DNA from: Phoebastria nigripes
Lineage: Eukaryota > Chordata > Aves > Procellariiformes > Diomedeidae
NCBI GenBank assembly: GCA_035582835.1
Contig: JAYKAV010002574.1
Coordinates: forward strand, 481,073 to 545,072
Length of the DNA: 64,000 bases
Reading direction: 5' to 3'
In this document: positions 38,101 to 51,760 of the stretch, piece by piece
How positions within the stretch are numbered: the first letter of the stretch is position 1
How the letters are laid out: the number at the start of each line of letters is the position of its first letter
Position numbers and translations under genes: made by a program
The notes under the pieces: generated by a model
The model's database searches: none
What the model saw: the letters and a program-made list of their open reading frames with translations, nothing else
Told to the model about the DNA's origin: nothing

Positions 38101-40049
38101 TGAAATGTAAGTCATCTCGTCTGATAGAAGGACGCAGAGCTTTAGTTAGTGAGTTGATGTGCCTGCCTTGGGTTCAGTCTGCTGCCTGTCACGGCTTCAC
38201 CAATTCTGTGCGTTGCTTTAAGAACACTGACGGCATTTCTCTGGGAAGTTTGACTGACTTCCACTTACTTGCAGTGACTGAAAATTCTAGTGCATTGCTA
38301 CCAGCTAATATTTACTTTGCTTTCTTCATTCTACTTTAATTAAAATCATGCAGTTTATTCCCTGTAGAAGCTTTTTTGTTAAGTCAGGACTACTTATTTT
38401 CCCAGAGTGCTTCCTGCTGAGTGTCCTTCATGACCTGTCATAAAAACGTGCTTGGACGGGACAAGTTGAAAAGCGTGCCTTTGAAAAAGAAAGAAACTTC
38501 AATTACAGTTCAATGGTAGAGAATTACAGCTATAGGAAAGGAATAGAAAAAAAATCCTTATTGCATGATGGAATACTATAACATTTGAATTGAAATAACT
38601 CCGAAGTGATTTTTAATGAAATGTAAGGCTAAAACAAAGGCAAAAAATAATATGCGACTTCGTCTATTTTAGAACATGTGATATTAGTCCATCTGCACTC
38701 TCCTGTAGCAGCTCTTAGCTAACAGTTTAAACTAATGAAATACCCTGCATAGTTTTATTTCTTGTTGAAAAATACTTATGTTCATATTTGATACATTTAC
38801 AAGTTTAAAATTAAAGAATAATTTTTCATCACAATTCTGGTTTTTTTCTTCCAACATATTTTCTACCTTTCTGTATTTATTCTATTACATGATAGGCAAA
38901 GCTACTCTATAGATTGTTTATAGATTGTGGTGGTAGTGTATTTCTCATACACATGTGTGTGCATATGTGAAGTGAATAGACAGTATTTTATGCAAGTAAG
39001 TAAGTAGAGAGTACACTATACGTAGCCAGTATTGATAGACAAATTCTGTGTCTGATGTTTAACAATCCAAATGAAAACCAGAACAGTCTCATGGCTCATG
39101 CAATTAGGCAAAGGTATGAGTAGTATCAGTCCATTAGCAGACAGGCAAATCCTTTCTCATAAAAGCAAGAAGTAGATGTTTTAGTAAAGATGTGTAGAGA
39201 TTAGCTAGAAATCTGAAGGCCTAGACTTAATTTAGTTGTTCCCTGTTACAGAACCTCAGTGGGTAAAAATGTTTGTGTGTTGTTCAGGCACAGAAGAGTC
39301 TGATTCCAGCGGCGCCTTGAACAGGCTAGCTGATAGGAAAGAAAATGAGGAAAAGAGAGCAGTGAAAAAGGCAAGACTTCAAAGATTTTTTTAGATTCAT
39401 TTGTTTCTGCTTACCCTTTTGCAGGCACTTGTGCTTACCCGTAAGGCTTAAAATCTTTAGTCGCTTCAAAATGGCACAGCAAAGTGATTTTTAGCTGGCT
39501 GTATACTGCTAGAGTGAAGGCAAATCTTCAAACTTGTCTTTTCCCAGCTATTTCAAATACTGGTAAAGCTTGTGCATTTAGCAATAGCTAAGCTTTTGAT
39601 ACACAGTAATGCTTTTTAATAGAGCTCATTGATTGTATGTGTGTAATTTGTCAACCTCTTTTTTGAATGGTTTATCAGCAAGTATTTAGAAGGTGCTGTC
39701 TCCTTGAATTTTGGATACGGTCTCAGAGAAGAACTCTTATGAAACTGAGATGCAGACAGTGTTAAAACTGCTGTCTTTGTCCCCCTAATTATAGGTCACT
39801 CTTCTACATTAAGCTTCTTTATGTTTCGTTCCTACCTTAGTAAAAGTAAACACAAAATACTCAGTGATGAAGCGTGTCCCCTAAACTCCTCCCTGCAGGA
39901 GGCAGGGACAGTGTATGAACTGGGTAGTTGTGGCATAATTGTGTTCTCTGTTTTGCTTCCTGTTCAGTTCCTAACAATACCTAATATTTGGGCTGCTTTC
40001 TTTTGGCAGCAGAGCACTGAGCTGACATTTTGATGGCACTATTTATTGT

Positions 40050-40790
40050 AAACCCAAGGTCTCGCTCCTGAGCGGTAATGTTCAGGTCAGAGCCCCTCAC
40101 TGTACGTGTGAAGTTAAGGTTATATTTTCCCGTGTGCATCACTCTACACTTATCCACACTGAATTTAATTTACCGTTTCATTGTCTAGTCACTCAATTTC
40201 CTAAGGTCCTGTGATTCTTCACCGCTTGCCCTCATCCTTACTGCCCTGAATAAGTTTGTATCATCTGCAAACTTGGTTGCTTCAGTGCTCAGCTACCTTT
40301 CCAGGTCAATTACAGGTATGGAAAGAGGAGCAGGTCTCAGCGCAGCTCCCTCTGGTACTCCACTGGTAGGCTTCCTCTGCTATGCAGGCTTGACCATTTA
40401 CCACTGATTTCTGGTTATGTCTTTTAATCAGTTACGTTGCCGTGCAGGGACCTCTATTTTGCCATGAGTGCTTAATTTCTTTAAAAGCCTTTGGTGAAGT
40501 ACTTGTTAAAAGCCTTTTGGAAATCCACGTAGGCTGCGTTGGCTGGATCACTGGTTGCACATGTTTGTTTGAGCTATTCAAAGAATTGGGTTAATTTTGT
40601 AAGACAGGACTTCGCTTTATGAAAACTGAAATTTGACTCTTCTCAGACATGTGTCCACTTAGTCTATTATTATAGTTTCTATTAACTTAACTAGCATGTA
40701 GACAGCAGGCTTGCAGATTGCCGTTCCCTGGAGCTTTTCTGGAACCTGTATTAGAAGCTGGCAGCACATTAACCATATTGGAGACCTCAA
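40050..40790 (-). mobile_element. Ancient degraded CR1/L3-like LINE fragment
   Basis: The plus strand here reads like the reverse complement of an old CR1/L3-type reverse transcriptase region. Landmarks seen are ACTTATCCACACTGAATTTA near 40150, TATCATCTGCAAACTTGG near 40260, a CTCCACTGGTAGGCTTCC block near 40360, TTTTAATCAGTTACGTTGCC near 40425 and AAAGCCTTTGGTGAAGTACT near 40485. These match, in order, what I remember of old LINEs shared by reptiles, crocodilians and mammals. No long open frame remains, so it is much older than the CR1 at 43.3 kb. The boundaries are soft. It is antisense to the host gene, like the younger CR1. Confidence 0.75.
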
Positions 40791-43312
40791 GTAGCAAGGC
40801 ACTGGGGAGAGGGATGACACATCATCATTAGTAATTCAGCTGTTCTACCTTTGAGTTTTCACTCTTGGGTGAATGCTGTCTGGTGCCAGCCATTTGTTAC
40901 TTCATACAGAGAAAAGACTGGGGGTTTTTTTGTTATACACTTCTGTAATGCCCAGCACAACAGAGTTCCTTGTACCCACAAATGTAATAATAGTCATAAA
41001 TTAAAATCACATCAGTTGTTAAAAACTGGGTTACAAAAATGCTACTCTTGCTTCTACTATTATTTGCAAGTTTTAGTAATATACTATTCTGGGGTTTTTT
41101 GTTTGATTTTGTATATTTTCATTTCCCTTACTGGTGTTTGAGAGAGTAATGCAAACAGCTTAAGAAAGGGCAAGATTGCATTTACAGAGAATGAGACTTT
41201 AAAAATCTTGACAATATATAGAGTGGTTATTTCAGTTATATAAATCTGAGATGTTATTTGAAACCATGGTACTCTAGAAGAAGTCAGATGGAAGCAGTAT
41301 GTTTAATTTGACAGTTTCCTTTTAATAAAAACACATATGGCCTCCATCAGTAATTATCAGTCTTAAATTACATTAGTCAAATTTTAGCTTGTGGATAATA
41401 AATGTGCACCAGCACCATGCCTGGTTTCTGAGTGAAGCTTTTGTGATGTTTCAATTTTGGGGAATATTCCTTCGGCATCCTTCATTACACAGCTCTCGTT
41501 CAAAGCTGAGCAAAGGTACAAGTTGTTTAAAAAAAATGACTGAAGGAGAAGTTTGGGGTCACAATCTACCATTTCTTTGGACAAAGCTGCATCAATGTTT
41601 GTATTATATATTCAGATTTTAGGGGTTCAGAACCAGTTTTTAGTCACACTAGGCTTAAATTTTGAATCCATCAGGTTTTTGAGCTCTTTTAACTCCCTGA
41701 AGTGGGGTTCCCACCCCACAAGGCAGAAGAATGTTGCAGGTGAAATGCTTGACAGCAGGTCCTTTTGCTGCTTGAAAGCAAAAAGCAATAAGGCTCCTCA
41801 GGTGTCTGCAGAAGCATAGCCACGATTTTACTGCAAAGCTCAGCTGAAGAAAGCTCCCTCCCACTCAGGCAGAGCAAAAGATTATCTGTTCTTGTCTTTT
41901 TATCTTACGGAAATGGGCTTTGTGGTCCTTTATAGGGTCCCATGTGATGTAAAAACTGGCAGCTCTGATCCTCCAACTTCACTTTGCTCTGTATTTCACG
42001 TCCTGTCAGCCCTCAGTGGGAGAAATAACTGATTCTCTTTTTCTTCTGCCATGGGCGTTCAGGGGCATGAAGTATGATTCATCACAGACATGTCACTCAG
42101 TCTGATACTCCATCATGCTCATATCGGAGGCATGAGGAACGAATACCATTGTAACTGGGATTACAACATTTTTCCAGTTATGCTTAAGGACTTTGCCAAT
42201 TACAGGAAGAAACAATTTCTGTATCGATAAGTTTTTAGTTTCTCAAGATGAAGGTAGGAAAAGTGAAGACAGAGAAAAACAGGGCAAAAATGACCAGGTA
42301 ATGAGGTAAAATGAATTACAAATAATACATGGAACTAACATGATGTGCATTTAACTTAAACAGCTTGGCAGGCAAAGATTAAATGGAAATTTACCTATAT
42401 TACTGAGCACTGCTTATATAGGGGTTTTGATAGTGATTTTGTTCCTGTTCTTTCATTTTTTTCAATTACTGTGGACAGACCAGGAAACTGAAGTACCCTC
42501 ATAATTCTTCACCAACACAAGGAAATACAGTGTAAAAGAATTGCCAAGTTCTATTCCAACCCCACTTTTTTAATGCTAAATACATTGCACTTTACAGAAT
42601 TGCAGGCTTCAGGAAGGCTTCCCCATATCCCTCCCTGCTGTATTCATAATTTGTAGAGAAATCTTCTGGGTTTTGCCTTCAGAAAGATCTCTTTGGCAAA
42701 GTATCTTGGGAGCATCAGAAACAGGGCAAGGAACAAGTTAGATATCAGCACTCCGATTTGCTTGGACATTGGCAAGATACAGCTGTCGGATTTGGTATTG
42801 AGATGAAAAATCCCTCACAGGTCTGAATGGCAAAAAACTTTGAGGCCTTTTGTCTTAGGTTGTGCTTTCAATGACAATCACGTGCTAGGATTATATAGAC
42901 ATATTACACCCATGTTAAATCCAGTTCATTACAGGAACCTTAAGCATTGGTCTCCTGAGGACTGGATTGCTAACATCTACATAATGGTAATTTGAAAACT
43001 GTAGGAGAGAAACTGTTTAACAAGAAGATTTTGAAAGTTTGTTTCAAACATAAAATAAATATGGAAAGGACACACAAACTACTTTTTTAAAGGGAAAAAA
43101 ACCCCACAAAGTGGAAGTTTAGGTGAGGATGATAAGAGGCATTATGTAGAAGATGGTCTGGTCTTTGGGAGCTTTCTGAAGATATGCCAGGGACAGGCAT
43201 GAGCTGTGGGCTTGTGCATACCAGCGGGTCATGACAGCTGAGTTAGATGTCCACATTGCCTTCTTAGTACGTAGCATCTCCAGTATAAGACTGTGTACAT
43301 CCACACGTACTT

Positions 43313-44155
43313 AGAATCATAGAATCATTAAGGTTGGAAAAGACCTTTAAGATCATCGAGTCTAACCGCAAACCTAACACTGCCAAGTCTACCACTAAAC
43401 CATGTCCCTAAGCGCCACGTCTACACGTCTTTTAAATACCTCCAGGGATGGTGACTCCACCACTTCCCTGGGCAGCCTGTTCCAATGCTTGACAACACTT
43501 TCAGTGAAGACTTTTTTCCTAATATCCAATCTCAACCTCCCCTGGCACAACTTGAGGCCATTTCCTCTTGTCTTATCGCTTGTTACTTGGGAGAAGAGAC
43601 TGACCCCCACCTTGCTACAACCTCCTTTCAGGTAGTTGTAGAGAGCGATAAGGTCTCCCCTCAGCCTCCTTTTCTCCAGGCTAAACAACCCCACTTCCCT
43701 CAGCCGCTCCTCCTAAAACTTGTGCTCTAGACCCTTCACCAGCTTTGTTGCCCTCCTCTGGACACGCTCCAGCACCTCAATGTCCTTGTAGTGAGGGGCC
43801 CAAAACTGAACANAGTATTCGAGGTGGGGCCTCACCAGTGCTGACTACAGGGGCACCATCCCTTGCCTACTCCTGCTGGCCACACTATTTCTGATACAGG
43901 CCAGGATGCCGTTGGCCTTCTTGGCCACCTGGGCACACTGCCNGCTCATATTCAGCCGGCTGTCAACCAGCACCCCCAGGTCCTTTTCCGACAGGCAGCT
44001 TTCCAGCCACTCTTCCCCCAGCCTGTAGCGTTGCATGGGGTTGTTGNGNCCNAAGTGCAGGACCTGGCACTTAGTCTTGTTGAACCTCATGCAATTGGCT
44101 TCGGCCCATCAATCCAGCCTGTCCAACTTATTCACACCTGCCTGGACTGTCTAAG
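43313..44155 (-). mobile_element. 5'-truncated CR1 LINE (avian type)
   Basis: CR1 is the dominant non-LTR retrotransposon of birds. Seen: on the minus strand the element ends in two perfect ATGATTCT octamers (43313-43328), the diagnostic CR1 3' end, preceded by the usual 3' UTR. Two open stretches on the minus strand, 43845-44090 and 43395-43694, lie in the same frame and translate to the C-terminal part of the CR1 reverse-transcriptase protein, with segments such as [20 protein letters not shown] and [19 protein letters not shown]. The frame is broken by a stop at about 43845. About 840 bp remain, so most of ORF2 and all of ORF1 are missing, the normal result of incomplete reverse transcription. 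The left edge is sharp; the right edge near 44155 is approximate. Several N bases lie between 43812 and 44052. Confidence 0.93.
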
Positions 44156-46853
44156 ACAGCAATGCTGAACTTCAGATGTGGTATCAGGCATGGTATTTTC
44201 TGGCCACAAATTGGCCATTTGTGCTTCCTTTTTAAGTATATAATAGCAATGAGTATAACAATAATAATGGAGCATTGCGGGTGGAAGTTCTGTTGGAGTC
44301 GCTGTAGGGAATAAGAGTCCTCAAGATAAAAAAACGCAGCTTGTTCTATTTCCAGATCTTCTTTGGAGACAGCAGATCTATACAGAATGCATAGATAAAC
44401 TGGGAACGACCATGAAATTATTTCAGTGGGTGACATTAAATCCAGATATTTTATGTAGGGAATTCATTATGAGTGTTCTTTCAGCTCCCTTCTGTAGTTC
44501 AGGGATGCACAGCTCATCGTCTACGTGCTAGATTTGCAGCCCAGTGGTTAATACAGTCAGTCATCTGCTGCCTTTGAAGGCCTGGCTGAAATCTTGTGTT
44601 TGGCCTTCCTTTCTCAAGCTCCCACTTCTTCGACGCACAACAGGCCAGCCTAGCTTGCAGCCAGCACACTTTCTGCTCCAGAAAGGGCTTTAGCAAGGAG
44701 GGTAACCAAGGCCAAGCTGTGTGAATTATTCTTCAGTCACAGTCTGCTCCCAGCCGCCCCCTTTCCTGGCAGCAAGGGAGCAGGCAGGGACTCAGCTGGG
44801 CACAAACCCAGGGGTAATGCACGTGCAGAATAGTCATTGTGTGCGAGTTCAGTAAATCCAGCTTTTCTGGAGAGCATTACGTCTTCAGCTCTGGCTGTGC
44901 ACTTTCAGTCCATCTGATTCTTCCAGGCTCAGCCCCATTTGGCCAATTCTTCCCAGATGATGCTGTTCCTGCCGTAGCGTGGAGCTGAACCCCGCTGTGG
45001 TAGCTGACACGACTTGATGGGTTTGTTGCCGAATGTACCATCATTTCACCACCAACACTGAGAATAATTTCCAGACTTCACTGGTGTGGGCACTGCCTCC
45101 TTAAAACATAGACTGGGAGAACAACTAGCAGATTCCTCCTTTTTGCGTGTTTATTTTAGGTCTTAATAGACTTAAGTATTTCAGGACTCTGTAGTAAAAT
45201 AAATGCCTGAGGGAGCCTAAAATGTTCACACATAACTAGGGCTGGCAGGAGAACAAGAATTCAGTGTCATGAAAAATTTAGCAGGCTTGGCATTCATCTT
45301 GATGAGGAACTAAACACAGTTCTTAGAGATTTTAATGAAAAAGAGAGGGAGAACAAGTTGCTCTGCTATTAACTGAGGGCTCATTAGCTCATTACTCACC
45401 TGGAAGGTGGGAGACTGGACTTAATCCTCTGGCCTGAATCAAGGAGAACATTCAAGTATCTTTTCTCTGGTTAGCTGCTGTCTCTGCCCATTTGTTTATC
45501 TTATGTTGACCAAAAGTTGGGTTAACCATCTGAGATGCCTCTACAGTAGCAGGTGGTTATAAAGGTAGTTCTGAGTCTCTTCCCGTGCTGAAGAGTCTGC
45601 AGTTCCTTTTGGTAAACAGCTGGGGGATACTCCATAAAGAAGTGCCCAACTGTATCCACTTAGCACATTTTTTTAAAACATGTCTGAGTTTGCTTTCATC
45701 AAAAGAAACAATGGCATTACCGATACTACCTGTGTATTTATGTTATTCCATGTACATGTTACAAAATGCTGTAAATAATTTCTAAGTATATTTTGGAATG
45801 CCAGTGGTTTACATTAAATGGCATAGTTATTTAAGTAGTGCTACATTCAACACTCCCACATGTTCTTGTCTTGATAATTTTTTAGTGGCAGTTCCCTTCC
45901 TTTTCTACAGTAAATTAATTAATTTATTACAGAAGAAGCATATGAAACTTTCTAATTGCAGTGTGAGGGAAAGTAAAAAAGGTGTCCATTAATGAGAAGC
46001 GTGTATGGAAATAAAAGGGCAAGGAGAGGTAAGATAGAAGAAGGTAGAGAGGTGGAAGTTTCCTTGGCTGTAAAAGGGAAAACTGGGACATCTGGAAGCC
46101 TTGTCTCTAGGAGGTCATAGATGCCGTGATGTAGGTGGCACTGCCTTGACTTTATATATGTTGTGCAATTCTCAGAGGTACATTGCCTGCCAGCTTTGCA
46201 GCATTCAATTCATAACCTTTGCAGGGGATAGTAAGCATGCAAGATAAAAATACAGTATTTTGCAAAGCAAAAAGGAGAGGGAATATGTGTTTCTGCCCCC
46301 AAACTGGGATCCTGGTAGGAGATGGCTGAAGAAAGAAGATAATTGGTGCACTCTGTCCAGCAACTTTACATTCAACTAGCATGGGAGCCCTTCCTTCAAA
46401 GCCTGGTTTATAGAAAACTAGAGGGGTTTTTTGGGTTTTTTTGTGGATAACATCAGTGAAGACTAATCTGAGCTGGGGGTGGGAGGGGAAGAGCTGGATG
46501 CGTTTTAATCCAGTAGATTCCATGAAAACAGACTGTAACCATAAAAAGGTCAAATAAAGCAGTTGTGTTGTATATTATTGTTTATAATGAATTGTTTTCT
46601 GCTTTTTCTGCTAATCAGGCATTTTCATAAATGTATTTTCCTTCCAAATGGATATGTTGTTGTTCCCATGGAGCAGCTGCGGTAACATATTGTACTTGCA
46701 TGTTAGGATTTTTTCTTTCAAATGGAATGATGTATGAGTCATTTACGCCTAAAACATAGTAAAACAACTTATACCATCATTCATACCACATCTTCTGAAA
46801 TAAATAGATCCAAAAAGACACTTGCAGTGAAAGTTGGATTCCTGAGAGTTTGC

Positions 46854-46887
46854 ATGGGCTGATGAATGTTATGGGCTGATGCATCAT
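46854..46887. repeat. Two-copy 17-bp tandem duplication
   Basis: ATGGGCTGATGAATGTT at 46854-46870 is followed directly by ATGGGCTGATGCATCAT. It lies only about 220 bp from the 30-bp duplication, so the spot has seen more than one small duplication. Confidence 0.7.
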
Positions 46888-47100
46888 TTTTATTCAAAAG
46901 AAATTTGTGTATGGTTCTTAATATCACTGCCTACTCACCTCAGCACACATAATCTTAACAGCAGTGTGACAGAGGGGTTTGTATTAAACTGCATTGATTA
47001 ACATCCTCCTCTATTTGACAGGATCTGACTTCGAAGTATCCTGTGATTTGTTTTCTACTTGCGGATGTAAAAATTCTGACCAAGAATTGACTTTGCAGGC

Positions 47101-47160
47101 TGTAACTGCTTCAGAAAATACATAATGAATGGTAACTGCTTCAGAAAACATGTAATGAAT
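47101..47160. repeat. Two-copy 30-bp tandem duplication
   Basis: 47101-47130 and 47131-47160 are adjacent copies sharing GTAACTGCTTCAGAAAA and TAATGAAT, with 26 of 30 positions identical by my count. It looks like a local slippage or unequal-exchange duplication with later drift. No function is suggested. Confidence 0.8.
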
Positions 47161-50100
47161 GATTATTTGGACTACTAGGATACCTCAAAGATAAATAATA
47201 AATACAAACAACACAAAGAAAAGAAAGCAGCTCAGATAAATGAGCAGGAGAGCTAAGACTATTCCTTTGTCTTTATCTCTTTGTGTAGATACCATGGTAT
47301 TTAGTGTGTAGGAGTCTAAATCAAGTACCATGTAGTAACAGCAACTGTATCAGAAAACTGCATGCGTGTTAGGCATAAACATGCCAAAGTACAAAAGGAA
47401 TGAAATGTGGGTAAACCCGGTTTCAATTCTGTGTTTCTCTTTTTCTTTGCGCTTATAAATTGCATTTCATATGGTCTGATCCTTTCAGAATGAATATGTT
47501 TAGCTTGTAAGTGTTCCTGCATAATCTTTTCCTTACATAGTGCTGCATTATCAAGCATCATATAAAATTAGTTACTTTGTGCTGATATGAATGTGGACAA
47601 AGTCAAACCATTAGTTGGCTTTTTCAGGAGCTGCTCTCATAATTGGTTGCATTGCTTCTTTTTATAAAAGGGGCATTGTGTGAATACAAAAGTAATCTTG
47701 GCCAAGAACCTGTTAAAAAGTGTCTTTTTCAGAGGGGAAAAAAAAGCAATCGAATAAGAAATTTGTTCATGTCTTTTCTTATCAGTAAGTGCTTTGGTAG
47801 ATGCTTTGGCAGTAGAGATTTATGAAGGTTGATGTGGAGGAGTGGGTAATCTTGGAAAGCACATGCAACAAAGTATATGGGGAATTTTAGTTTTACAGGG
47901 TAGGGCTTCCAGACCAATGCCTTTAAATGCTTTCTGTGTAGTACTTGGCTTTTATCTGGCAGGTTTTACAGAGTTGCATCTTGAAAGTACAGTGCTTCAA
48001 CATTAATAATTTTTCAGGAACTCAGAGGCTTATACAGCTTCTGCTGGCGATCCTGCCGTTTAGATGAAGAGCAGTTGTTTCAGAGTTTGCAAAGCACTCG
48101 GACGAGAATTTCCTTTCATCTCTTTTCAAAGAGATGGATAACCTCTGTCTGTTGGCAGATTTGGATGGACCAGTTGGCATTTCTCTTGTCCTTGGACAAA
48201 GGCCCAAGGATTCTGGAAGCAGCTTGGTAAAGAGGTTTGTTACCCTTGGCTCCAGTCAGGTGTAAACAAGTATTTTCTCTATTTTGGAATTTTCCTTATA
48301 TGTATTTTGGCCCAGTCTTTTGGGCCTTTTCTATTTTCATTGAGATAAAACCTCTTAGAAGTAACCGGTGTGGTTTACTTTACTTTGTTTTTTACTATTC
48401 TGAAGTGGTCAAATTGGCAAAGAAATAAAGATTACATTATTACTGCTGGATTTTATAGCTAACATTTCATGAAACTTTGTTAGAACCCACTTTCGTTCGT
48501 TAGCTCATAACTTTATGAAAAGCACTTTGGACTGAAATTTTCCATGTTTAGTCTGAGGCCAAAGGGATTTTCTTACCTCCATTCAGCATTTTCTGACCTA
48601 CCTAAGCTAATGTGAGGGGTTTGTGTATTTTTTTAAGAAATGTTAAGTCTGCGTTCTTCTGAACTTGCATGGATAGCTAACAGTATTTGAAATTTATGGT
48701 TTTAAATTCTACATATAGCTAGAGCACAATGCAGTCCTGCCAAGTATAAACACAGATAAACTGTTACAGAATTAAAAGCTATCAAATAGGGGGTTTATAT
48801 AACTAGTCAAAATATATTTTATTTTAGATTGCATTAATTTCTTACAGTGGAAGAGAGTGGCTAAAAATGTGCAACTTTGTAGTGCTTTACAAATACTGTA
48901 TAAATTTTCTCACCGGTTAAAACATTATTGTTTAATATATTCAGGCAAAAATAAGGGCCTTTGATGTGGGTTTTTTGTTTAATGCTGAATTTCCAGCAAC
49001 ACCTAAATAAAGTGTCCAGCTTTCTCTGAGTTCTCGATACCCAACAGGTTTTATTGTTCTCAGTTTTCTAAATCATCCCTCAACGAGACTAGGCTTTGTC
49101 AAAAATCTGGCCCTAAAATGCCACCTCCAGCCCATTTCAACACCGCTGCCTTAGCGGCTGCGGTAGTGAGCTAACTTTGGTGATCATGCGGCAGGTTTTC
49201 ATTTAAGCTTTCCAGCTGCCTGCCTGTGGTGGTCTATTTGTTTCTAAGGTAGAAACATTTTCTCCACATGGGCAAAGCTGATAAGTTCTGTTCCAGCAGA
49301 GAAATAAATTACATACTAGATGTAATGAGACATCAATGTCCAGTAAATGTCCTGTTGCTTGTGAGAGTGGTACTGCGTGAGACAACAGTCGATAATTTTC
49401 TGGTAATTCTCTAATTCCTCCCCTCCCCAAAATTCCTTTGTTAAGGAGTTACATTTAATATAGCAGAAAAAAAGCTCCAACAAGGAATGAAACTTGAAAG
49501 TGCAGCAGGAAGGGAAGGGCTTTTGAAAATGGAGCAACAAAGAGCTAACAAAAATACCTACTCAGTTGTGTTACCTTCAGGCATACAAAACCTATGAAGT
49601 TCAGGACTTCTTCGCTGTTAGACAAGTCTGATGTTTTGTTAGCAGGACTGCCTTCTCCTTTCTCATCGCTAAACTTACGCTTTTGTAAGCATCGTGTGGT
49701 TCCTTAGTTTTATGGGCAGTTTTATTGGTTTACTTTATTTTATTGGGAAAACACAGGGTGTAGCAGCACAACGTTTTCTTTCATGTGGAAGGTTCTGGCA
49801 GTAGCACTGCTCATGGCTGCCCAACAGCATGCTGGTCCTCGCGGGGCTGTACCAGGAGGCACGTGTAGCTCACGGCGGAACATGTGCCAGTCCCTGGGGC
49901 AGCTTTCCATTAGGAGCTGGTGAAGATGGCAACAGTCATCTCATCACTTCTTCTCCTCCTCCTCTGCTATGCCAAAGCCCCGATCTTTTGAAATAGCTAA
50001 TGGGCCAAAAAATGCAGCTAACGGGTATAAATAACCACACTAAAAGAAGTAACAAGTTTGAATATTGAGAACTAAGATGATATTTTTATAGATGAGCTTT

Positions 50101-51239
50101 ATAGAACACTTTTTCAGCAGTTTGTTGTTCTTTGTTAGCTTCTACCAAAATCTCTTTAAATTGCCATGTTCCCTTCTAAGAAAACAAGTCTTATTCTGTG
50201 GTCTGCAAGCATAGTCAATCCGATGTCATTAAGAGCTTCTCTGGATGCTTTGCTTCAAAGGTATGGTTCCCTTTATAATGGACTGCAAGGCAGCAGCCAC
50301 GCTGGTACCAAAAGTAGGCAAAACTGGCATCCCTACCATTGCTTTGACTGCTTTTCTCATGTAGGGCCCCGTAGAATTAAGAAAACTGAATTTAGTTAAT
50401 TAGTATTTATTTTGATTCCTCTTTCAATTACTTCTTAACGGGGTAGGAAGAATGAGGGTGGGAAATCACCTGATTCTGAAAACTGGATGATTTGTGAGTC
50501 ATTCTCAGAAGACTTATTTTCTCTTTAACAAGACTCTCCCCCACTCCCTTCCAAAAAAACCTCAAGTCTTCTTGTGCTCTTCAAGATGCATTTCCTGTCC
50601 TATTCCGAAAAGACTTTTTCCACCCCCCTGATTTAGCCCAAAGCAACATTGAAAATAGAAAGTACGTAGGCTACCACAGAGTCGTGCTGGAAGAATGATA
50701 AACCAGATGTGACATGGCTCAGTCCATTTCACCTCTAATAATAAAAAGTCATGGATAGGAAGAATAAAGAAGCATTTCTTCAAAGGTTACTTTTTTAGGC
50801 GATTACTCTTTATGAATTGGCATCCGAAAGAATATCAGCATCCAGAAAAATTACAATCTTTTACAAAGGTCAGGGCTGAGAGTGGAAACTTGGTAAACTA
50901 TTCACCCTCATCGCTGAGTGAATATAAGACACACAGAGACTGAGAGCGGCTATCCTCCGTACACCAATTATAGTATATGCCAGCAGCTCCATTTTTGATG
51001 CTTGGTTCCATTTCTGGAAATGCAAAAAAAGCCATTGGTGGGGTTTTTTCCTGGTTTTTGCTTATGTCTGTGGTGGGTTTGTAGTTTGGGGTTTTTTAAC
51101 ATGAAAATCCTGGCAGGTTTTTGAGAAGGGCTGGGTTCTGTCTACAGCACTGTGTGATGCTGACTTTGTTTGTTTTGCACGTGGATTGGTGAATAGGGAG
51201 TAGAGAGAACGACTGGCTGCACATCCCCTTTGATCAAGA

Positions 51240-51760
51240 GACCTCTCCTGCTCTCTCCCACCCCCGTGTAGTGGTCAGTGAAGCAGTAAGCCCAGGCAGA
51301 TGAGCGCAGCAGTGCAGGGCTGTGACTGAGGCAGAAGTCATTAGCCACAAACAGGTGCCTTTTGCATTGCATGGGTACGCAGCTGTGTATACATGCCTGN
51401 GTGTAGGGAGACCGTGCACCTCTGCACACACCCTGTCATTTGGCCGGATTTGAGCAGGCGCCAGCTCAGTGGCTGCGGTAGGAAGGGGCCAGGTCTGTGG
51501 CTGAGCCACGCAGGGTCCAGATGGGGACCCCAGGAGCTCCCCTGCCTGCACAGTCCGAGCGCTATGTGCCCTCGGAGACCTCCTGGCCGCGATGCTCCGG
51601 CTGCCGTGTGCTTGCTGCCGGGGCTTGCAAGTGCACTGCAAGTGGTAGTGCCTTGGCCAAAACTGTGAGCATGCGACTTGTACAGCTGAGTTGGTGGCTG
51701 GGCTGGTGTCTCCCTGTCCTGGCTGTGCTGGATGAGGCTCTCATCACAAGGTAGAGCAGC
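51240..51760. other. GC-rich patch without identifiable gene
   Basis: GC content rises sharply compared with the surrounding intron, and overlapping open frames appear on both strands, up to 158 codons on the minus strand. That is expected where stop codons are depleted by GC content. No domain or codon-like periodicity is evident. It may be a small regulatory or recombination-biased patch. Confidence 0.4.

Noticed and set aside
43402..43730. Plus-strand open frames across the CR1
   Set aside because: They are the antisense of the CR1 reverse-transcriptase frame, which explains them fully.
46152..46553. 133-codon minus-strand open frame
   Set aside because: Composition has no domain signature and no start or splice context. 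Length is within chance for a 64-kb window.
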